A stretch of 64,000 nucleotides of DNA from Iocasia fonsfrigidae (GCF_017751145.1 NZ_CP046640.1:538137-602136); one strand, 5' to 3'. Positions 27,371 to 37,562 are shown, numbered from the stretch's first letter. Program-made: numbers and translations. Notes: generated from the letters alone by a model not told the origin.

Positions 27371-28351
27371 ATGATTGAGGCAATAGATTCTTTCAAAAAC
27401 AAGAAAATAATGGTTATAGGTGATATTATAGCTGATGAATTTATAATAGGTGAACCAGAGCGCCTTTCCCGGGAAGCCCCGGTTATAATACTACGACATC
27501 GGGAGAGGGATATCTTACCTGGAGGTGGTGCTAATGCTGCTAGCAATATAGCCAGTCTTGGGGGAATGGTAAGCCTGGCAGGTGTTATTGGCAGGGATAG
27601 GACTGGTGAAGACTTATTATGTGTTCTGCAGGGACAGGGGATGGATATTAATGGTTTGATTACTAGTCCAGACAGGCCTACAGCAGTAAAAACACGAATT
27701 ATTGCCGGGGGAAATCAGGTTGTTAAACAACAGGTAGCCCGGATCGACCACTTTGATGAAACACTTATTAGTAAGGAGATAGAAAATTCCTTATTGGATT
27801 TTATAAGTGGAGAGATTGTTAAATATGATGGTATCTTAATATCTGATTATGGATTAGGGCTTTTTACAGATAGGCTTAAACAGGGGATTGTGGAACTTGC
27901 TGGCAGTTATGATAAATTTACTGTGGTAGACAGTAGATATGATCTGCTGGATTATCAGGGTGTTTCCCTTGCGACTCCTAATCTGGAGGAGGCTGGACAG
28001 GCCCTGGATCGTTGTTTGTTAAATCAGAATGAGGTTGTTGAGGCAGGTCTGGAATTAATAAACAGGATGCAGTCTACTTATCTTTTAATAACCCAGGGTG
28101 GTGATGGGATGACAGTATTTACAGCTGAGGGTGATTATAAACACATCCCTGTTGCCAATTATGCGGAGGTTTTTGATGTGACCGGGGCAGGTGATACTGT
28201 AGTCGGTACTATTCTGCTTGCTTTATGTACAGGACTGGATATATACCAGGCCATGGAACTGGCAAATTGTGCAGCAGGTATTGTAGTGCGTAAGGCCGGT
28301 GTGGCCACTGTTAATCCTGCTGAACTTAAGGAGGAACTCAAAAAACAATGA
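27371..28351 (+). CDS. rfaE1: D-glycero-beta-D-manno-heptose-7-phosphate kinase (RfaE1/HldA domain)
   Basis: A PfkB/ribokinase-family sugar kinase of the ADP-heptose pathway. The opening KIMVIGDIIADEFIIGEPERLSREAPV is highly characteristic of RfaE domain I. The ATP/anion-hole motif near the C-terminus is FDVTGAGDTVVGTILLAL with the catalytic Asp in GAGDT. It is encoded separately from the nucleotidyltransferase (next gene, 4-bp overlap), unlike the fused E. coli HldE. Its presence implies heptose-containing LPS or a glycan and supports a diderm cell. Confidence 0.94.
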   Translation: MIEAIDSFKNKKIMVIGDIIADEFIIGEPERLSREAPVIILRHRERDILPGGGANAASNIASLGGMVSLAGVIGRDRTGEDLLCVLQGQGMDINGLITSPDRPTAVKTRIIAGGNQVVKQQVARIDHFDETLISKEIENSLLDFISGEIVKYDGILISDYGLGLFTDRLKQGIVELAGSYDKFTVVDSRYDLLDYQGVSLATPNLEEAGQALDRCLLNQNEVVEAGLELINRMQSTYLLITQGGDGMTVFTAEGDYKHIPVANYAEVFDVTGAGDTVVGTILLALCTGLDIYQAMELANCAAGIVVRKAGVATVNPAELKEELKKQ

Positions 28352-28827
28352 AAAAAATAATAAAATTCAATAAATTAAGTGAACTGGTAAGTGACCTAAA
28401 AAAAAGCGGGCAGAGGATAGTATTAACAAATGGGTGTTTTGATATTTTTCATGTTGGTCACCTGCAAACCCTTAAACTGGCTAAAAAGGAAGGTGATATT
28501 TTAATTGTTGGGGTTAATAGTGACAGCTCAGTAAAGAAGATCAAAGGGGCCAGTAGGCCTATTATCTGTGATGATGACAGGGCAGAACTTATAGCTGCTT
28601 TAGAGGTAGTGGACTATGTTACTATTTTTACGGAAGAAACAGCTGCTAATTTATTAGAAAATGTTAGGCCAGATACTTATGTAAAAGGCGGGGATTATAC
28701 ATTAAAGGGTCTACCAGAATGGCCGGTTATCCGGGATTATGATATCAGTGTTAAGTTTATTAAGTTAGTAGAAGGACGCTCAACAACCGATATTATTAAA
28801 GAGATTAAGGAAATGGAAAAATGCTAG
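28348..28827 (+). CDS. rfaE2: D-glycero-beta-D-manno-heptose 1-phosphate adenylyltransferase (RfaE2/HldC domain)
   Basis: A nucleotidyltransferase that makes ADP-heptose. The opening IVLTNGCFDIFHVGHLQTLKLAK has the HxGH motif (HVGH), and the C-terminal VKFIKLVEGRSTTDIIKEI contains the RSTT (ISSTK-like) motif. Length of 159 residues matches a stand-alone RfaE2. The start overlaps rfaE1 by 4 bp (ATGA). Its stop overlaps the start of a 37-codon membrane ORF. Confidence 0.94.
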   Translation: MKKIIKFNKLSELVSDLKKSGQRIVLTNGCFDIFHVGHLQTLKLAKKEGDILIVGVNSDSSVKKIKGASRPIICDDDRAELIAALEVVDYVTIFTEETAANLLENVRPDTYVKGGDYTLKGLPEWPVIRDYDISVKFIKLVEGRSTTDIIKEIKEMEKC

Positions 28828-28934
28828 AAAAGTGGGAGAAGACTTTATTATTTATACTGCTTATTTTACTGGTAATGGGGACAGTAGTTTATCTGGAATT
28901 ACCGTTAGACCGGGTTTTACATTTTTTTAAATAA
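28821..28934 (+). CDS. Putative 37-residue single-helix membrane protein
   Basis: A short ORF reading M-L-E-K-W-E-K then a hydrophobic stretch (TLLFILLILLVMGTVVYL) and a short basic/aromatic tail ending HFFK. Its ATG overlaps the rfaE2 stop (ATGCTAG), an arrangement typical of translational coupling. The protein would be a single-pass membrane peptide. No homologue is known to me; it may be real because of the coupling and the clean membrane profile. Confidence 0.45.
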   Translation: MLEKWEKTLLFILLILLVMGTVVYLELPLDRVLHFFK

Positions 28935-28958
28935 TTTTCTTTTTCTGAGGTGGTATTA

Positions 28959-29582
28959 ATGTATGGGAAACAGGGAGAAGAGGAAATAATTAAAGAAGCG
29001 CAGGATGGTGAGCGGAGAGCGATTGAGTTATTGATAAATAATAATATGGATATAGTCTATGCTAAAGCCAGGTATTTTTTTATTAAGGGACTGGATAGGG
29101 AAGATGTGATTCAAGAAGGCCTGGTAGGATTATATAAGGCTGTCAGAGACTATCGGACAGATAGAGCGGCTTCCTTTCGGGGGTTTGCTCAGTTATGTAT
29201 TCACCGGCAGCTTGTTTCAGCAATAAAACGAGCTAACAGACAGAAACATATACCCTTAAACAATTCTACTTCCATAGATAAGACGATTGATTATGGGGAA
29301 GGGAGTCGCAGTTTCAGGGAGATACTCCCTAATAATGAAGATAACCTGGAAGAAAGGTTTATTTATCAGGAACAGTTGAAACTACTATTTAAGATTATAG
29401 ATAGTGAACTAACTGAACTGGAGAAAGAGGTTTTTATGCAGTATCTTGAAAACAGGTCATATCAGGAGATATCAGTAAACCTTGAGGTAAATATTAAGGC
29501 TGTTGATAATGCTTTACAGCGGGCTCGAAAAAAGATTGAGAAAATAAGGGAACACTATAATATGCAGGACCTGGTGGGATAG
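28959..29582 (+). CDS. sigH: Sigma-70 family factor, SigH (Spo0H)-like
   Basis: A 207-residue sigma factor with region 2 (DREDVIQEGLVGLYKAVRDYR, SFRGFAQLCIHRQLVSAIKRANRQKHIPLNNSTSI) strongly resembling SigH of spore-formers. Region 4 is LTELEKEVFMQYLENRSYQEISVNLEVNIKAVDNALQRARKKI. ATG 28959 follows GAGGTGG and is preferred over GTG 28950. In Bacillus SigH controls early stationary-phase, competence and sporulation genes; the neighbouring comF gene fits a stationary/competence theme, though whether this organism sporulates cannot be told here. Confidence 0.85.
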   Translation: MYGKQGEEEIIKEAQDGERRAIELLINNNMDIVYAKARYFFIKGLDREDVIQEGLVGLYKAVRDYRTDRAASFRGFAQLCIHRQLVSAIKRANRQKHIPLNNSTSIDKTIDYGEGSRSFREILPNNEDNLEERFIYQEQLKLLFKIIDSELTELEKEVFMQYLENRSYQEISVNLEVNIKAVDNALQRARKKIEKIREHYNMQDLVG

Positions 29583-29586
29583 TTTT

Positions 29587-30318
29587 ATGTCTTTCTGGCA
29601 GCGGGTATTGGATCTTATTTTTCCTGTAGAAGAGCGCTGTTTTAATTGTGGTAGTTATTACAAGTCTTCTGAGTTAAAAGGTATTTGTCCGGATTGTTTA
29701 GCCGGGATGAGTTTTATAGAGAATTATTGTCAGTATTGTGGTAGGGCTTTAATCGGTAAAAATCTTGGTGAAGATAAAAATTATTGTGAAAGGTGTAGCA
29801 AGCAGGATCTTTCTTTTGATTATGCCCGGAGTATTACCCTCTATAAGGGTGTAATCAGGACTTTGTTAATAAAATTCAAGTATTACCAGGAAACCAGCTT
29901 AAGTAAGCCGTTAGGACAGCTGTTGGCTATGTATTATCAGTATTATTATGGCAAAGAGAAGATAGATTATCTTATACCAATACCATTACATAAAAAACGT
30001 TTTACGGAGAGGGGATATAATCAGGTTGAATTACTGGCTGATGAACTTGCTTACGAAACCGGTTTATCTGTTCTGAAAAACGTAATGTTGAGGAAAATTG
30101 CTACTAAACCACTTTATAGTTTGAGTGCTATTGAACGTTCTGAAGTAATCAGGGGCTGTTTTACTCTTGATACTAATACTAAACTTTCCAGTAAAGGCAT
30201 CTTACTTCTTGATGATATTATGACAACAGGGACTACTGTTAATGAGGCTGCCAGGGTTTTGAAGAATGAGGGGGATAGTGGTCCAGTATATGTCTTAACC
30301 CTGGCTTCCGGTCAGTAG
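29587..30318 (+). CDS. comF: ComF family protein (phosphoribosyltransferase fold)
   Basis: A 243-residue ComF protein. The N-terminal zinc ribbon has paired cysteines (CFNCG...CPDC, then CQYCG...CERC). The C-terminal PRTase-like domain carries the PRPP motif GILLLDDIMTTGTTVNEAARVL. ComFC proteins are needed for DNA uptake or transformation in several bacteria. It begins 5 bp after the sigH-like gene, so the two are probably co-transcribed. Confidence 0.9.
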   Translation: MSFWQRVLDLIFPVEERCFNCGSYYKSSELKGICPDCLAGMSFIENYCQYCGRALIGKNLGEDKNYCERCSKQDLSFDYARSITLYKGVIRTLLIKFKYYQETSLSKPLGQLLAMYYQYYYGKEKIDYLIPIPLHKKRFTERGYNQVELLADELAYETGLSVLKNVMLRKIATKPLYSLSAIERSEVIRGCFTLDTNTKLSSKGILLLDDIMTTGTTVNEAARVLKNEGDSGPVYVLTLASGQ

Positions 30319-30361
30319 TAAGTAATCAATACCTACATACCTACATAGTTACGGAAAATGT

Positions 30362-30390
30362 TTGACAGATATTGCTGGCTATGATATAGT
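30362..30390 (+). promoter_or_regulatory. Sigma-A-type promoter of the cold-shock gene
   Basis: TTGACA at 30362-30367 and TATAGT at 30385-30390 with a 17-bp spacer. The predicted transcript starts near 30397 and has a leader of about 65 nt before the cold-shock ATG, as is common for csp mRNAs. Confidence 0.75.
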
Positions 30391-30461
30391 AAAATTGATG
30401 GGTTAAAAATCAATTTAAATGTGGACCCATTTAAAGAAATTTTTAGGAGGAATGCACTAGA

Positions 30462-30665
30462 ATGATTTTTTCAGGTAAAGTAAAATGGTTTGATGCACAA
30501 AAGGGTTATGGATTTATTGAAAGAGAAGATGGTGACGATGTATTCGTACATTTTTCTGCTATTGAAGATGAAGGGTTCAAGACCTTAGAGGAAGGCCAGG
30601 ACGTTGAATTCGAGATTGTTGAAGGAGACCGTGGCCCACAAGCCTCAAATGTTGTTAAATTATAA
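30462..30665 (+). CDS. csp: Cold shock protein (CspA family)
   Basis: A 67-residue single cold-shock domain with both RNP motifs: [14 protein letters not shown] (RNP1-like) and DVFVHFSAI (RNP2). It binds single-stranded RNA/DNA and acts as an RNA chaperone. The strong AGGAGG site is 30445-30450. The gene has its own promoter and an intrinsic terminator, so it is monocistronic. Confidence 0.97.
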   Translation: MIFSGKVKWFDAQKGYGFIEREDGDDVFVHFSAIEDEGFKTLEEGQDVEFEIVEGDRGPQASNVVKL

Positions 30666-30692
30666 AGGTTGAACCTTATAATATAGCAACTC

Positions 30693-30725
30693 AACCCTGG
30701 TTACTGTTGTAATCAGGGTTTTTTC
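30693..30725 (+). terminator. Intrinsic terminator after csp
   Basis: A 10-bp stem AACCCTGGTT / AATCAGGGTT (one G-U pair) with an 8-nt loop, followed by a T tract. Located about 28 bp past the csp stop. Confidence 0.88.
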
Positions 30726-30800
30726 TATTGCTTAGTTTTCGAAAAATGAATAATTTTCTAAAAACATAAAAAAATAATAGATAATTAAGGAAGGAATCTA

Positions 30801-30829
30801 TTGACTTTTTGTCGAATAATAATTATATA
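30801..30829 (+). promoter_or_regulatory. Promoter of the hibernation factor gene
   Basis: TTGACT at 30801-30806 and TATATA at 30824-30829 with a 17-bp spacer, about 23 bp upstream of the hpf start. A good sigma-A-type match. Confidence 0.7.
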
Positions 30830-30851
30830 AGAGAAGAAAGGAGTGGGTAGG

Positions 30852-31412
30852 ATGAAGATTATGACTTATGGAAAACATATCGATGTTACACCTGCTTTAA
30901 AGGATTATGCCGCTGAAAAGGTGAGTAAGTTGAGTAAGTATTTTCAGGGAGCACCTATTGAGGCACATATCTCTTTTGAGGTTGAAAAAGATAGGCACAT
31001 TGTGGAAGTTACTGCCTATATTGATGGTCTGATACTTAGAGGAGAAGAGGAAACCCATGATATGTATGTTTCGATTGATGGTGTTCTGGAGAAATTAGAA
31101 CGCCAGGTTCGTAAATATAAAACAAAGATTAAGAAAAAGATGATTGAACGCAAACAGGAATTAAGGGAAGAATATAAAGAAGAAAGAACAGAAGAGATCT
31201 TAAATAATGGTTTTGAAGAAGATGATTATGAACCTAATATAGTAAAGACCAAGAAATTTGCTATTAAACCAATGGATGCTAAGGAAGCAGCTATGCAGAT
31301 GGACCTACTTGGTCATGATTTTTTCGTCTTTTCCAATGCTAAGACTGAAGAAGTTAATGTTGTTTATAAGAGGAAAGATGGTAATTATGGGTTGATTGAG
31401 CCTGCTTTTTAA
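30852..31412 (+). CDS. hpf: Ribosome hibernation promoting factor, long form (HPF)
   Basis: A long-form HPF that dimerises 70S ribosomes into 100S particles in stationary phase. The N-terminal domain (about residues 1-95) is YfiA-like (YGKHIDVTPALKDYAAEKVSKLSKYF). After a charged linker, the C-terminal domain PNIVKTKKFAIKPMDAKEAAMQMDLLGHDFFVFSNA mediates dimerisation. ATG 30852 is preferred because AAGGAG lies upstream of it and overlaps GTG 30843. The gene stands alone between a promoter and a strong terminator. Confidence 0.96.
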   Translation: MKIMTYGKHIDVTPALKDYAAEKVSKLSKYFQGAPIEAHISFEVEKDRHIVEVTAYIDGLILRGEEETHDMYVSIDGVLEKLERQVRKYKTKIKKKMIERKQELREEYKEERTEEILNNGFEEDDYEPNIVKTKKFAIKPMDAKEAAMQMDLLGHDFFVFSNAKTEEVNVVYKRKDGNYGLIEPAF

Positions 31413-31447
31413 ATAAAGGATATTTACAATTTTAGAGAATATAATAG

Positions 31448-31488
31448 ATACCAGCAGTTTAGTGTTTATATAACTGCTGGTATTTTTT
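31448..31488 (+). terminator. Intrinsic terminator after hpf
   Basis: A perfect 12-bp stem ATACCAGCAGTT / AACTGCTGGTAT with a 12-nt loop followed by TTTTTAT. Confidence 0.92.
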
Positions 31489-31529
31489 ATTGTTTAAGTA
31501 GAAAATTATGTAATTTAAAAATTATTCAT

Positions 31530-31726
31530 AACTTTGAAGACCGACAGATATATTTGTTTCCCTTGTCGTGCACCACAGGTACTCCGTATTTAAGCAGAGC
31601 GCACAAGAACAGTTTGAGGTTGCGCTGCGGTGTCCTACCTCCGCTTACTGTCGAGAAATTCTCCTTTAGCGTCCTGCCTACGGATAATTTCTAGAGTCGT
31701 ACAACAAACATATTTGTCTGGCTTAT
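31530..31726. repeat. MITE-like dispersed repeat, copy 1
   Basis: A roughly 190-bp non-coding element with imperfect 22-bp terminal inverted repeats (31537-31558 and 31703-31724; 4 mismatches, core ACA(G/A)ATAT(A/G)TTTGTT). A shorter copy lies at 45515-45673. The interior is clearly alignable, including the TTGTCGTGCACCACAGG segment, but this copy has about 40 bp more, between two GTCCT words. It carries no transposase, so any mobilisation would be in trans. It fills most of the gap between hpf and gdhA. Confidence 0.75.
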
Positions 31727-31812
31727 GATAGTGTAGTAGTAATTTTAATTCTGACATCTTTTTTATATTATGAAATGATAGCTTACACTAGCCCATTGAG
31801 GGCCGCTGCAAA

Positions 31813-31871
31813 TTTTCGCAATGCGAAAAGGATATTTCATTTTTATCAAGAATAAATTTAAGGAGTATAAT
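31813..31871 (+). promoter_or_regulatory. Promoter of glutamate dehydrogenase with adjacent dyad operator
   Basis: TTATCA (31843-31848), 17-bp spacer and TATAAT (31866-31871) give a promoter about 20-25 bp before the gdhA start. A perfect dyad TTTTCGCAATGCGAAAA (31813-31829) sits 13 bp upstream of the -35 and looks like a regulator binding site; the regulator is unknown. Confidence 0.55.
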
Positions 31872-31886
31872 TATAAAATAGTCTAG

Positions 31887-33239
<1,353 letters not shown>

Positions 33240-33271
33240 ACTATAATCACAATAAAAAATCAAAAATTAGT

Positions 33272-33297
33272 AGAGGGTCTTTTGGCCCTCTTTTTAT
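33272..33297 (+). terminator. Intrinsic terminator after gdhA
   Basis: An 8-bp stem AGAGGGTC / GGCCCTCT (one G-U) with TTTT loop followed by TTTTAT. Confidence 0.9.
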
Positions 33298-33536
33298 ATA
33301 CAGTCAAAAGTAGTAGCTATTGATGGTATTCATGTTTTTATAATGAGGAGTGAGAGACTTGGCAAAAATGCTCATAAATATGAACATATAGAAATAGGAC
33401 TTTAACAGTGGATTTACAGTTAAAGGAAATATATAAATTATCAAGAATAAACTGGTATATGATAATAAAATAGCAAAAAAGGGATTTTTTTAGATAGTAT
33501 AGTCTGGCTTTATATTTAAAGAGTTAATGTGAAAAC
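33298..33536. other. Intergenic stretch with no recognised gene
   Basis: AT-rich DNA between the gdhA terminator and the hydE promoter. Only very short open stretches are present (for example a 21-codon run from GTG 33409 to TAG). None has convincing start signals, and I see no repeat or RNA gene here. It may contain decayed coding sequence, but I cannot prove it. Confidence 0.4.
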
Positions 33537-33566
33537 TTGCACAATTTTAATAAAATATGTTATACT
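33537..33566 (+). promoter_or_regulatory. Promoter of hydE transcription unit
   Basis: TTGCAC (33537-33542), 18-bp spacer, TATACT (33561-33566). It leaves a long leader of about 170 nt before hydE, which contains the alternative hairpins described separately. Confidence 0.6.
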
Positions 33567-33614
33567 TTATCCATGAGTATTAAATATTTACTTGTATTAT
33601 TATAATTTATGTGT

Positions 33615-33661
33615 GGGGTTAAATTAAAGAAGACAGGGGGGTATAAAGTTTTAACCCCTGT
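33615..33661 (+). promoter_or_regulatory. Leader with two mutually exclusive hairpins upstream of hydE
   Basis: GGGGTTAAA (33615-33623) can pair with TTTAACCCC (33650-33658). The overlapping ACAGGGG (33633-33639) can pair with CCCCTGT (33655-33661). Both use the same 3' arm, so only one can form at a time. No T tract follows, so translation control or RNA stability is more likely than termination. I do not recognise a known riboswitch class. Confidence 0.35.
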
Positions 33662-33744
33662 TATCCAAATCTAATACTCAAATTTTTATACTAAAGTTTA
33701 TTGCCCCGGGAAGATAGCTAATATAAGATAAGAGGGGGTTACTA

Positions 33745-34785
33745 ATGCTGGAAATAAAAAGTATTATTAATAAGGCGGTTCAAGAGAACGAATTGTCCAA
33801 AAATGAGATAGTAAAACTGCTACAAATAGAGGAAGAGGAAATATTAGAATATCTATATCAACAGGCCGATAAGGTTAGAAAAAAATACCATGGAGATGAT
33901 GTACATCTACGTGGTATAATTGAATTTTCTAGTTACTGTAAACGGGATTGCTATTATTGTGGGTTAAGAAAAGGGAATAATGTTTTAAAAAGATATCAAT
34001 TAAAAACTGAAGATATTATTACTCAAGCCCTTGAAGGAGTGAAATTGGGATATAAGACTATAGTACTCCAATCAGGAGAAGATGATTATGATGCGGAAAA
34101 AATCGCTTATATTGTAAAGGAAATCAAGGCTAAGGCCGATACAGCTATAACTCTATGTGTTGGAGAACGAAGTTTTGATGATTACCGGCTCTGGAAGGAG
34201 GCGGGGGCAGATAGATATCTTTTAAAACATGAAACTGCAGATAAAGATTTATATCAAAGATTACACCCAGGAATGAAATATGAAGATAGAATAGAACGCT
34301 TAATTTTTCTGAAAGAATTGGGCTTTCAAACTGGTAGTGGAAATATAATTGGTTTACCTGGTCAAAGCCAGGAATCATTAGCTGAAGATATTCTCTTGTT
34401 TAAAGAGCTGAAAATGGATATGATCGGCATAGGTCCTTTTATACCACATCAAGAAACACCTTTAAAAGATGAAAACAAAGGTACTGTTGAGATGACACTG
34501 AAAGTACTGGCGATTACCAGATTGTTATTACCCTTAAGCCATTTACCGGCAACTACAGCACTTGGTTCTATTGATAACTACGGTCGGCAGAAAGCGCTGC
34601 AGGCTGGTGCAAATGTAGTTATGCCTAATATCACTGCATCTAAATACCGCTCTCGCTATGAAATCTATCCTGCCAAGATATGTATTGAAGAAAAAGCAGC
34701 TGATTGCAGGCAGTGTATTGGTGGTATTATAAATTCTCTTGGTAGAATAGTAGCAATTGACCGGGGAGACAGCCTGTACATATAA
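33745..34785 (+). CDS. hydE: [FeFe]-hydrogenase H-cluster radical SAM maturase HydE
   Basis: A radical SAM enzyme needed to build the diiron subcluster of [FeFe] hydrogenase. The cluster motif is CKRDCYYC (CxxxCxxC) after HLRGIIEFSSY. Later come a GIGPFIPHQETPLKDE segment and C-terminal RSRYEIYPAKICIEEKAADCRQCI, as in HydE. The length of 346 residues agrees. The related BioB and PylB families are alternatives, but the LRKGNNVLKRYQL and IGPFIPH stretches favour HydE. It stands alone with its own promoter; hydF and hydG are not in this window. Confidence 0.88.
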   Translation: MLEIKSIINKAVQENELSKNEIVKLLQIEEEEILEYLYQQADKVRKKYHGDDVHLRGIIEFSSYCKRDCYYCGLRKGNNVLKRYQLKTEDIITQALEGVKLGYKTIVLQSGEDDYDAEKIAYIVKEIKAKADTAITLCVGERSFDDYRLWKEAGADRYLLKHETADKDLYQRLHPGMKYEDRIERLIFLKELGFQTGSGNIIGLPGQSQESLAEDILLFKELKMDMIGIGPFIPHQETPLKDENKGTVEMTLKVLAITRLLLPLSHLPATTALGSIDNYGRQKALQAGANVVMPNITASKYRSRYEIYPAKICIEEKAADCRQCIGGIINSLGRIVAIDRGDSLYI

Positions 34786-34834
34786 TTATTTTGATATTTA
34801 TTTTTTTGTGGTTATATCGCAGTAAATAGTCTTA

Positions 34835-34914
34835 TTGAGTTTTGGGGTGTTTGGTGTTATAATTAAAGCTGTATAGGTAGAGATGGTCAGGGTTAAGATA
34901 CCCTGATTTTTTTT
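34835..34914 (+). ncRNA. Putative tiny transcription unit / attenuated leader upstream of secA
   Basis: A strong promoter (TTGAGT 34835-34840, 17-bp spacer, TATAAT 34858-34863) is followed within about 25 nt by a compact intrinsic terminator, TCAGGGT / ACCCTGA (34887-34893 / 34900-34906) with eight T. The predicted product is an RNA of about 45 nt, or an attenuator controlling read-through into secA. No ORF or anti-terminator is obvious. Confidence 0.45.
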
Positions 34915-34942
34915 TGAATATTTAAGGATTTTGCTATACAAT
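34914..34942 (+). promoter_or_regulatory. Second promoter, proximal to secA
   Basis: TTGAAT (34914-34919), 17-bp spacer, TACAAT (34937-34942). Its -35 begins inside the T tract of the preceding terminator. It would give secA its own start about 55 bp upstream of the ATG. Confidence 0.55.
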
Positions 34943-35004
34943 ATAGATGTACAGGTTTAACAAAAAGATGGTAAAAAATATATTTTAAGGGTGATGAATA
35001 AATA

Positions 35005-37557
35005 ATGTTAAATCTTATTAAAAAGATATTTAAAGATCCTAATCAAAAGGAATTAGAACGTTTACAACCCATTGTTGATGAGATTAATGGTCTGGAAGAG
35101 TCGATTAAAAAACTGACTGACTCTGAATTAAAGGATAAGACCACTGAATTCAGAAAACGCCTGGCAGCAGGCGAAACCCTGGATGACTTGCTACCGGAGG
35201 CCTTTGCCGTTGTCAGAGAGGCAGCTCAGCGTTCTACAGAAGAGGGTTTCAGGCCTTATGATGTACAGCTGATAGGTGGGATAGTATTACATGAGGGTAA
35301 GATTGCTGAGATGAAAACAGGTGAAGGTAAGACCCTGGCAGCTACCCTGCCTGTTTATTTAAATGCCCTGACTGGTAAGGGGGTTCATGTCATAACTGTT
35401 AATGACTATCTGGCCAGAAGGGATAGTGAATGGATGGGGCAGATTTATAGGTTTCTCGGTTTATCAGTAGGGGTTATTTTAAATGGAATGACTGCTGCTG
35501 AGAGGAAGGAGGCTTATAATTGTGATATTACCTATGGAACAAATAATGAATTTGGTTTTGACTATCTACGGGATAATATGGCCTTAAGGCCTGAAGATGT
35601 TGTCCAGGGTGAATTAAATTATGCTATCCTTGATGAGATTGATAGTATTTTAATTGATGAGGCCAGAACCCCTTTGATTATTTCTGGTCCTGTCCAGGAA
35701 TCTACCCGGGATTACACTAAATTTAATCGGATTATTCCTAAGTTAGTCAGGGATCAAGACTATGAAATGGATGAAAAGAACAGGTCGGTCCACCTTACTG
35801 AAGAGGGGACTAAGAGAATAGAAAAGGCCCTTAATATTTCCAATATATATGATGAAGAACACATTAAATTAACTCATCAATTAAACCAGGCTTTAAAGGC
35901 TTACACCCTGATGAAAAAGGACCGTGACTATATTGTTAAAGATGGTGAGGTTAAGATAGTAGATGAGTTTACTGGTCGAGTTATGGAGGGGCGCCGTTTT
36001 AGTGAAGGTTTACACCAGGCAATAGAGGCTAAAGAGGGCGTTCAGATTAATAAAGAAAGCCAGACTTTTGCCAGTATAACCTATCAAAATTATTTCCGTA
36101 TGTATGATAAGCTGGCCGGAATGACAGGGACTGCTGAGACAGAGGAAGAGGAATTTATCAAGATATATGGGATGGAAGTAGTAGTAATACCTACTAATGA
36201 GCCGATGATCAGGGATGATATGCCTGATTTAATTTTTGCTACTGAAGAACAGAAATTTAGAGCGGCTGTAGAAGAGGTAGTAAAATTATATGAGAAAGGA
36301 CAACCTGTTCTTGTTGGGACAGTAGATATTGACAAATCAGAGGAACTCAGCAGGAGGCTAAAAAAACGAGGTGTAACACATAATGTCTTAAATGCCAAAA
36401 ATCATGAGAGAGAGGCAGATATCATTAAGGATGCCGGACAGAGAAAGAGTGTTACCATTGCAACCAATATGGCCGGTAGAGGGACAGATATAGTGCTTGG
36501 TGAGGGTGTTAAAGGATTAGGTGGTCTACATGTCCTGGGAACAGAGCGGCATGAAAGCCGGCGGATAGATAATCAGCTGCGCGGACGTTCGGGGCGTCAG
36601 GGGGACCCTGGTTCTTCACAGTTCTATGTTTCACTGGAAGATGATCTAATGCGGCTTTTTGGTTCTGATAATATTAAGGGTTTATTGGGAAAAATGGGCA
36701 TGAATGAAGGTGAGCCTATTGAGCATAAACTAATAACCCGTTCCCTGGAACGGGCTCAGAAGACTGTTGAGGGTCGCAATTTTGAAATAAGGAAGACCAT
36801 TCTGGAATATGATAATATAATGAATAAACAAAGGGAAATAATATATAAACAGAGGAGAGAGGTTTTATTTGCTGACGACCTCAAGGATATTATTCTGGGG
36901 ATGCTGGAAAAGGTCATAGAGGATGTTATAGAATTATATATATCGGAAGAGATTCACCCTGATGAATGGGACCTTAGTGGGATGATTAATTACTTTGAGC
37001 AGCATAATATATCCCTGGACTGTAAACCAGCTGACTTAAAAGATATGTCCCAGGCTGAAATAGAGGAGTTTCTATGTACTAGAGCAAAGAGGGTTTATCA
37101 GGAGAAGGAAGAAGAGATTGGTAGTGAAGTAATGGGGGATCTAGTGAAGTTTATTTCCCTCAGGATTATTGACCGGAAATGGATGAATCATCTGGATAAT
37201 ATGGATGAACTCAGGCAGGGAATAGGACTAAGGGCTTATGGACAGAAAGACCCCTTGACCGAGTATAAATTTGAATCCTATGATATGTTCAATGAAATGA
37301 CAAGCTCTATCAGGGAGGATATTATTAAAAATCTCTTTAGACTTGAACTGAGGGATGATTCCCCTGATTTAAGCAGGATTGAGAGGAATAATTTGCAGTA
37401 TCAAAAAAGTAGTGAACAGTCCTCTGGTCGGGGGAAAAGAAGCAGCAGGGAGCAGGATAAAAAAAGACAACCTGTCGTTAAGGTAGAGAAACCCGGTAGA
37501 AATGACCCCTGCCCCTGTGGTAGTGGGAAAAAATATAAAAAATGTTGTGGGAGGTAA
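35005..37557 (+). CDS. secA: Preprotein translocase ATPase SecA
   Basis: The motor ATPase of the Sec translocon. NBD1 has Walker [15 protein letters not shown] and [18 protein letters not shown]2 has [20 protein letters not shown] and [22 protein letters not shown]. The C-terminus ends in the zinc-binding SecB/ribosome motif [18 protein letters not shown]. At 850 residues it is complete. The downstream gene, prfB, follows after 5 bp; secA-prfB is the usual Firmicute order. Confidence 0.98.
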   Translation: MLNLIKKIFKDPNQKELERLQPIVDEINGLEESIKKLTDSELKDKTTEFRKRLAAGETLDDLLPEAFAVVREAAQRSTEEGFRPYDVQLIGGIVLHEGKIAEMKTGEGKTLAATLPVYLNALTGKGVHVITVNDYLARRDSEWMGQIYRFLGLSVGVILNGMTAAERKEAYNCDITYGTNNEFGFDYLRDNMALRPEDVVQGELNYAILDEIDSILIDEARTPLIISGPVQESTRDYTKFNRIIPKLVRDQDYEMDEKNRSVHLTEEGTKRIEKALNISNIYDEEHIKLTHQLNQALKAYTLMKKDRDYIVKDGEVKIVDEFTGRVMEGRRFSEGLHQAIEAKEGVQINKESQTFASITYQNYFRMYDKLAGMTGTAETEEEEFIKIYGMEVVVIPTNEPMIRDDMPDLIFATEEQKFRAAVEEVVKLYEKGQPVLVGTVDIDKSEELSRRLKKRGVTHNVLNAKNHEREADIIKDAGQRKSVTIATNMAGRGTDIVLGEGVKGLGGLHVLGTERHESRRIDNQLRGRSGRQGDPGSSQFYVSLEDDLMRLFGSDNIKGLLGKMGMNEGEPIEHKLITRSLERAQKTVEGRNFEIRKTILEYDNIMNKQREIIYKQRREVLFADDLKDIILGMLEKVIEDVIELYISEEIHPDEWDLSGMINYFEQHNISLDCKPADLKDMSQAEIEEFLCTRAKRVYQEKEEEIGSEVMGDLVKFISLRIIDRKWMNHLDNMDELRQGIGLRAYGQKDPLTEYKFESYDMFNEMTSSIREDIIKNLFRLELRDDSPDLSRIERNNLQYQKSSEQSSGRGKRSSREQDKKRQPVVKVEKPGRNDPCPCGSGKKYKKCCGR

Positions 37558-37562
37558 TAAAG

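Noticed and set aside
33409-33474. Short ORF in the gap before hydE
   Set aside because: Only about 21 codons, with no ribosome site and no recognisable domain.
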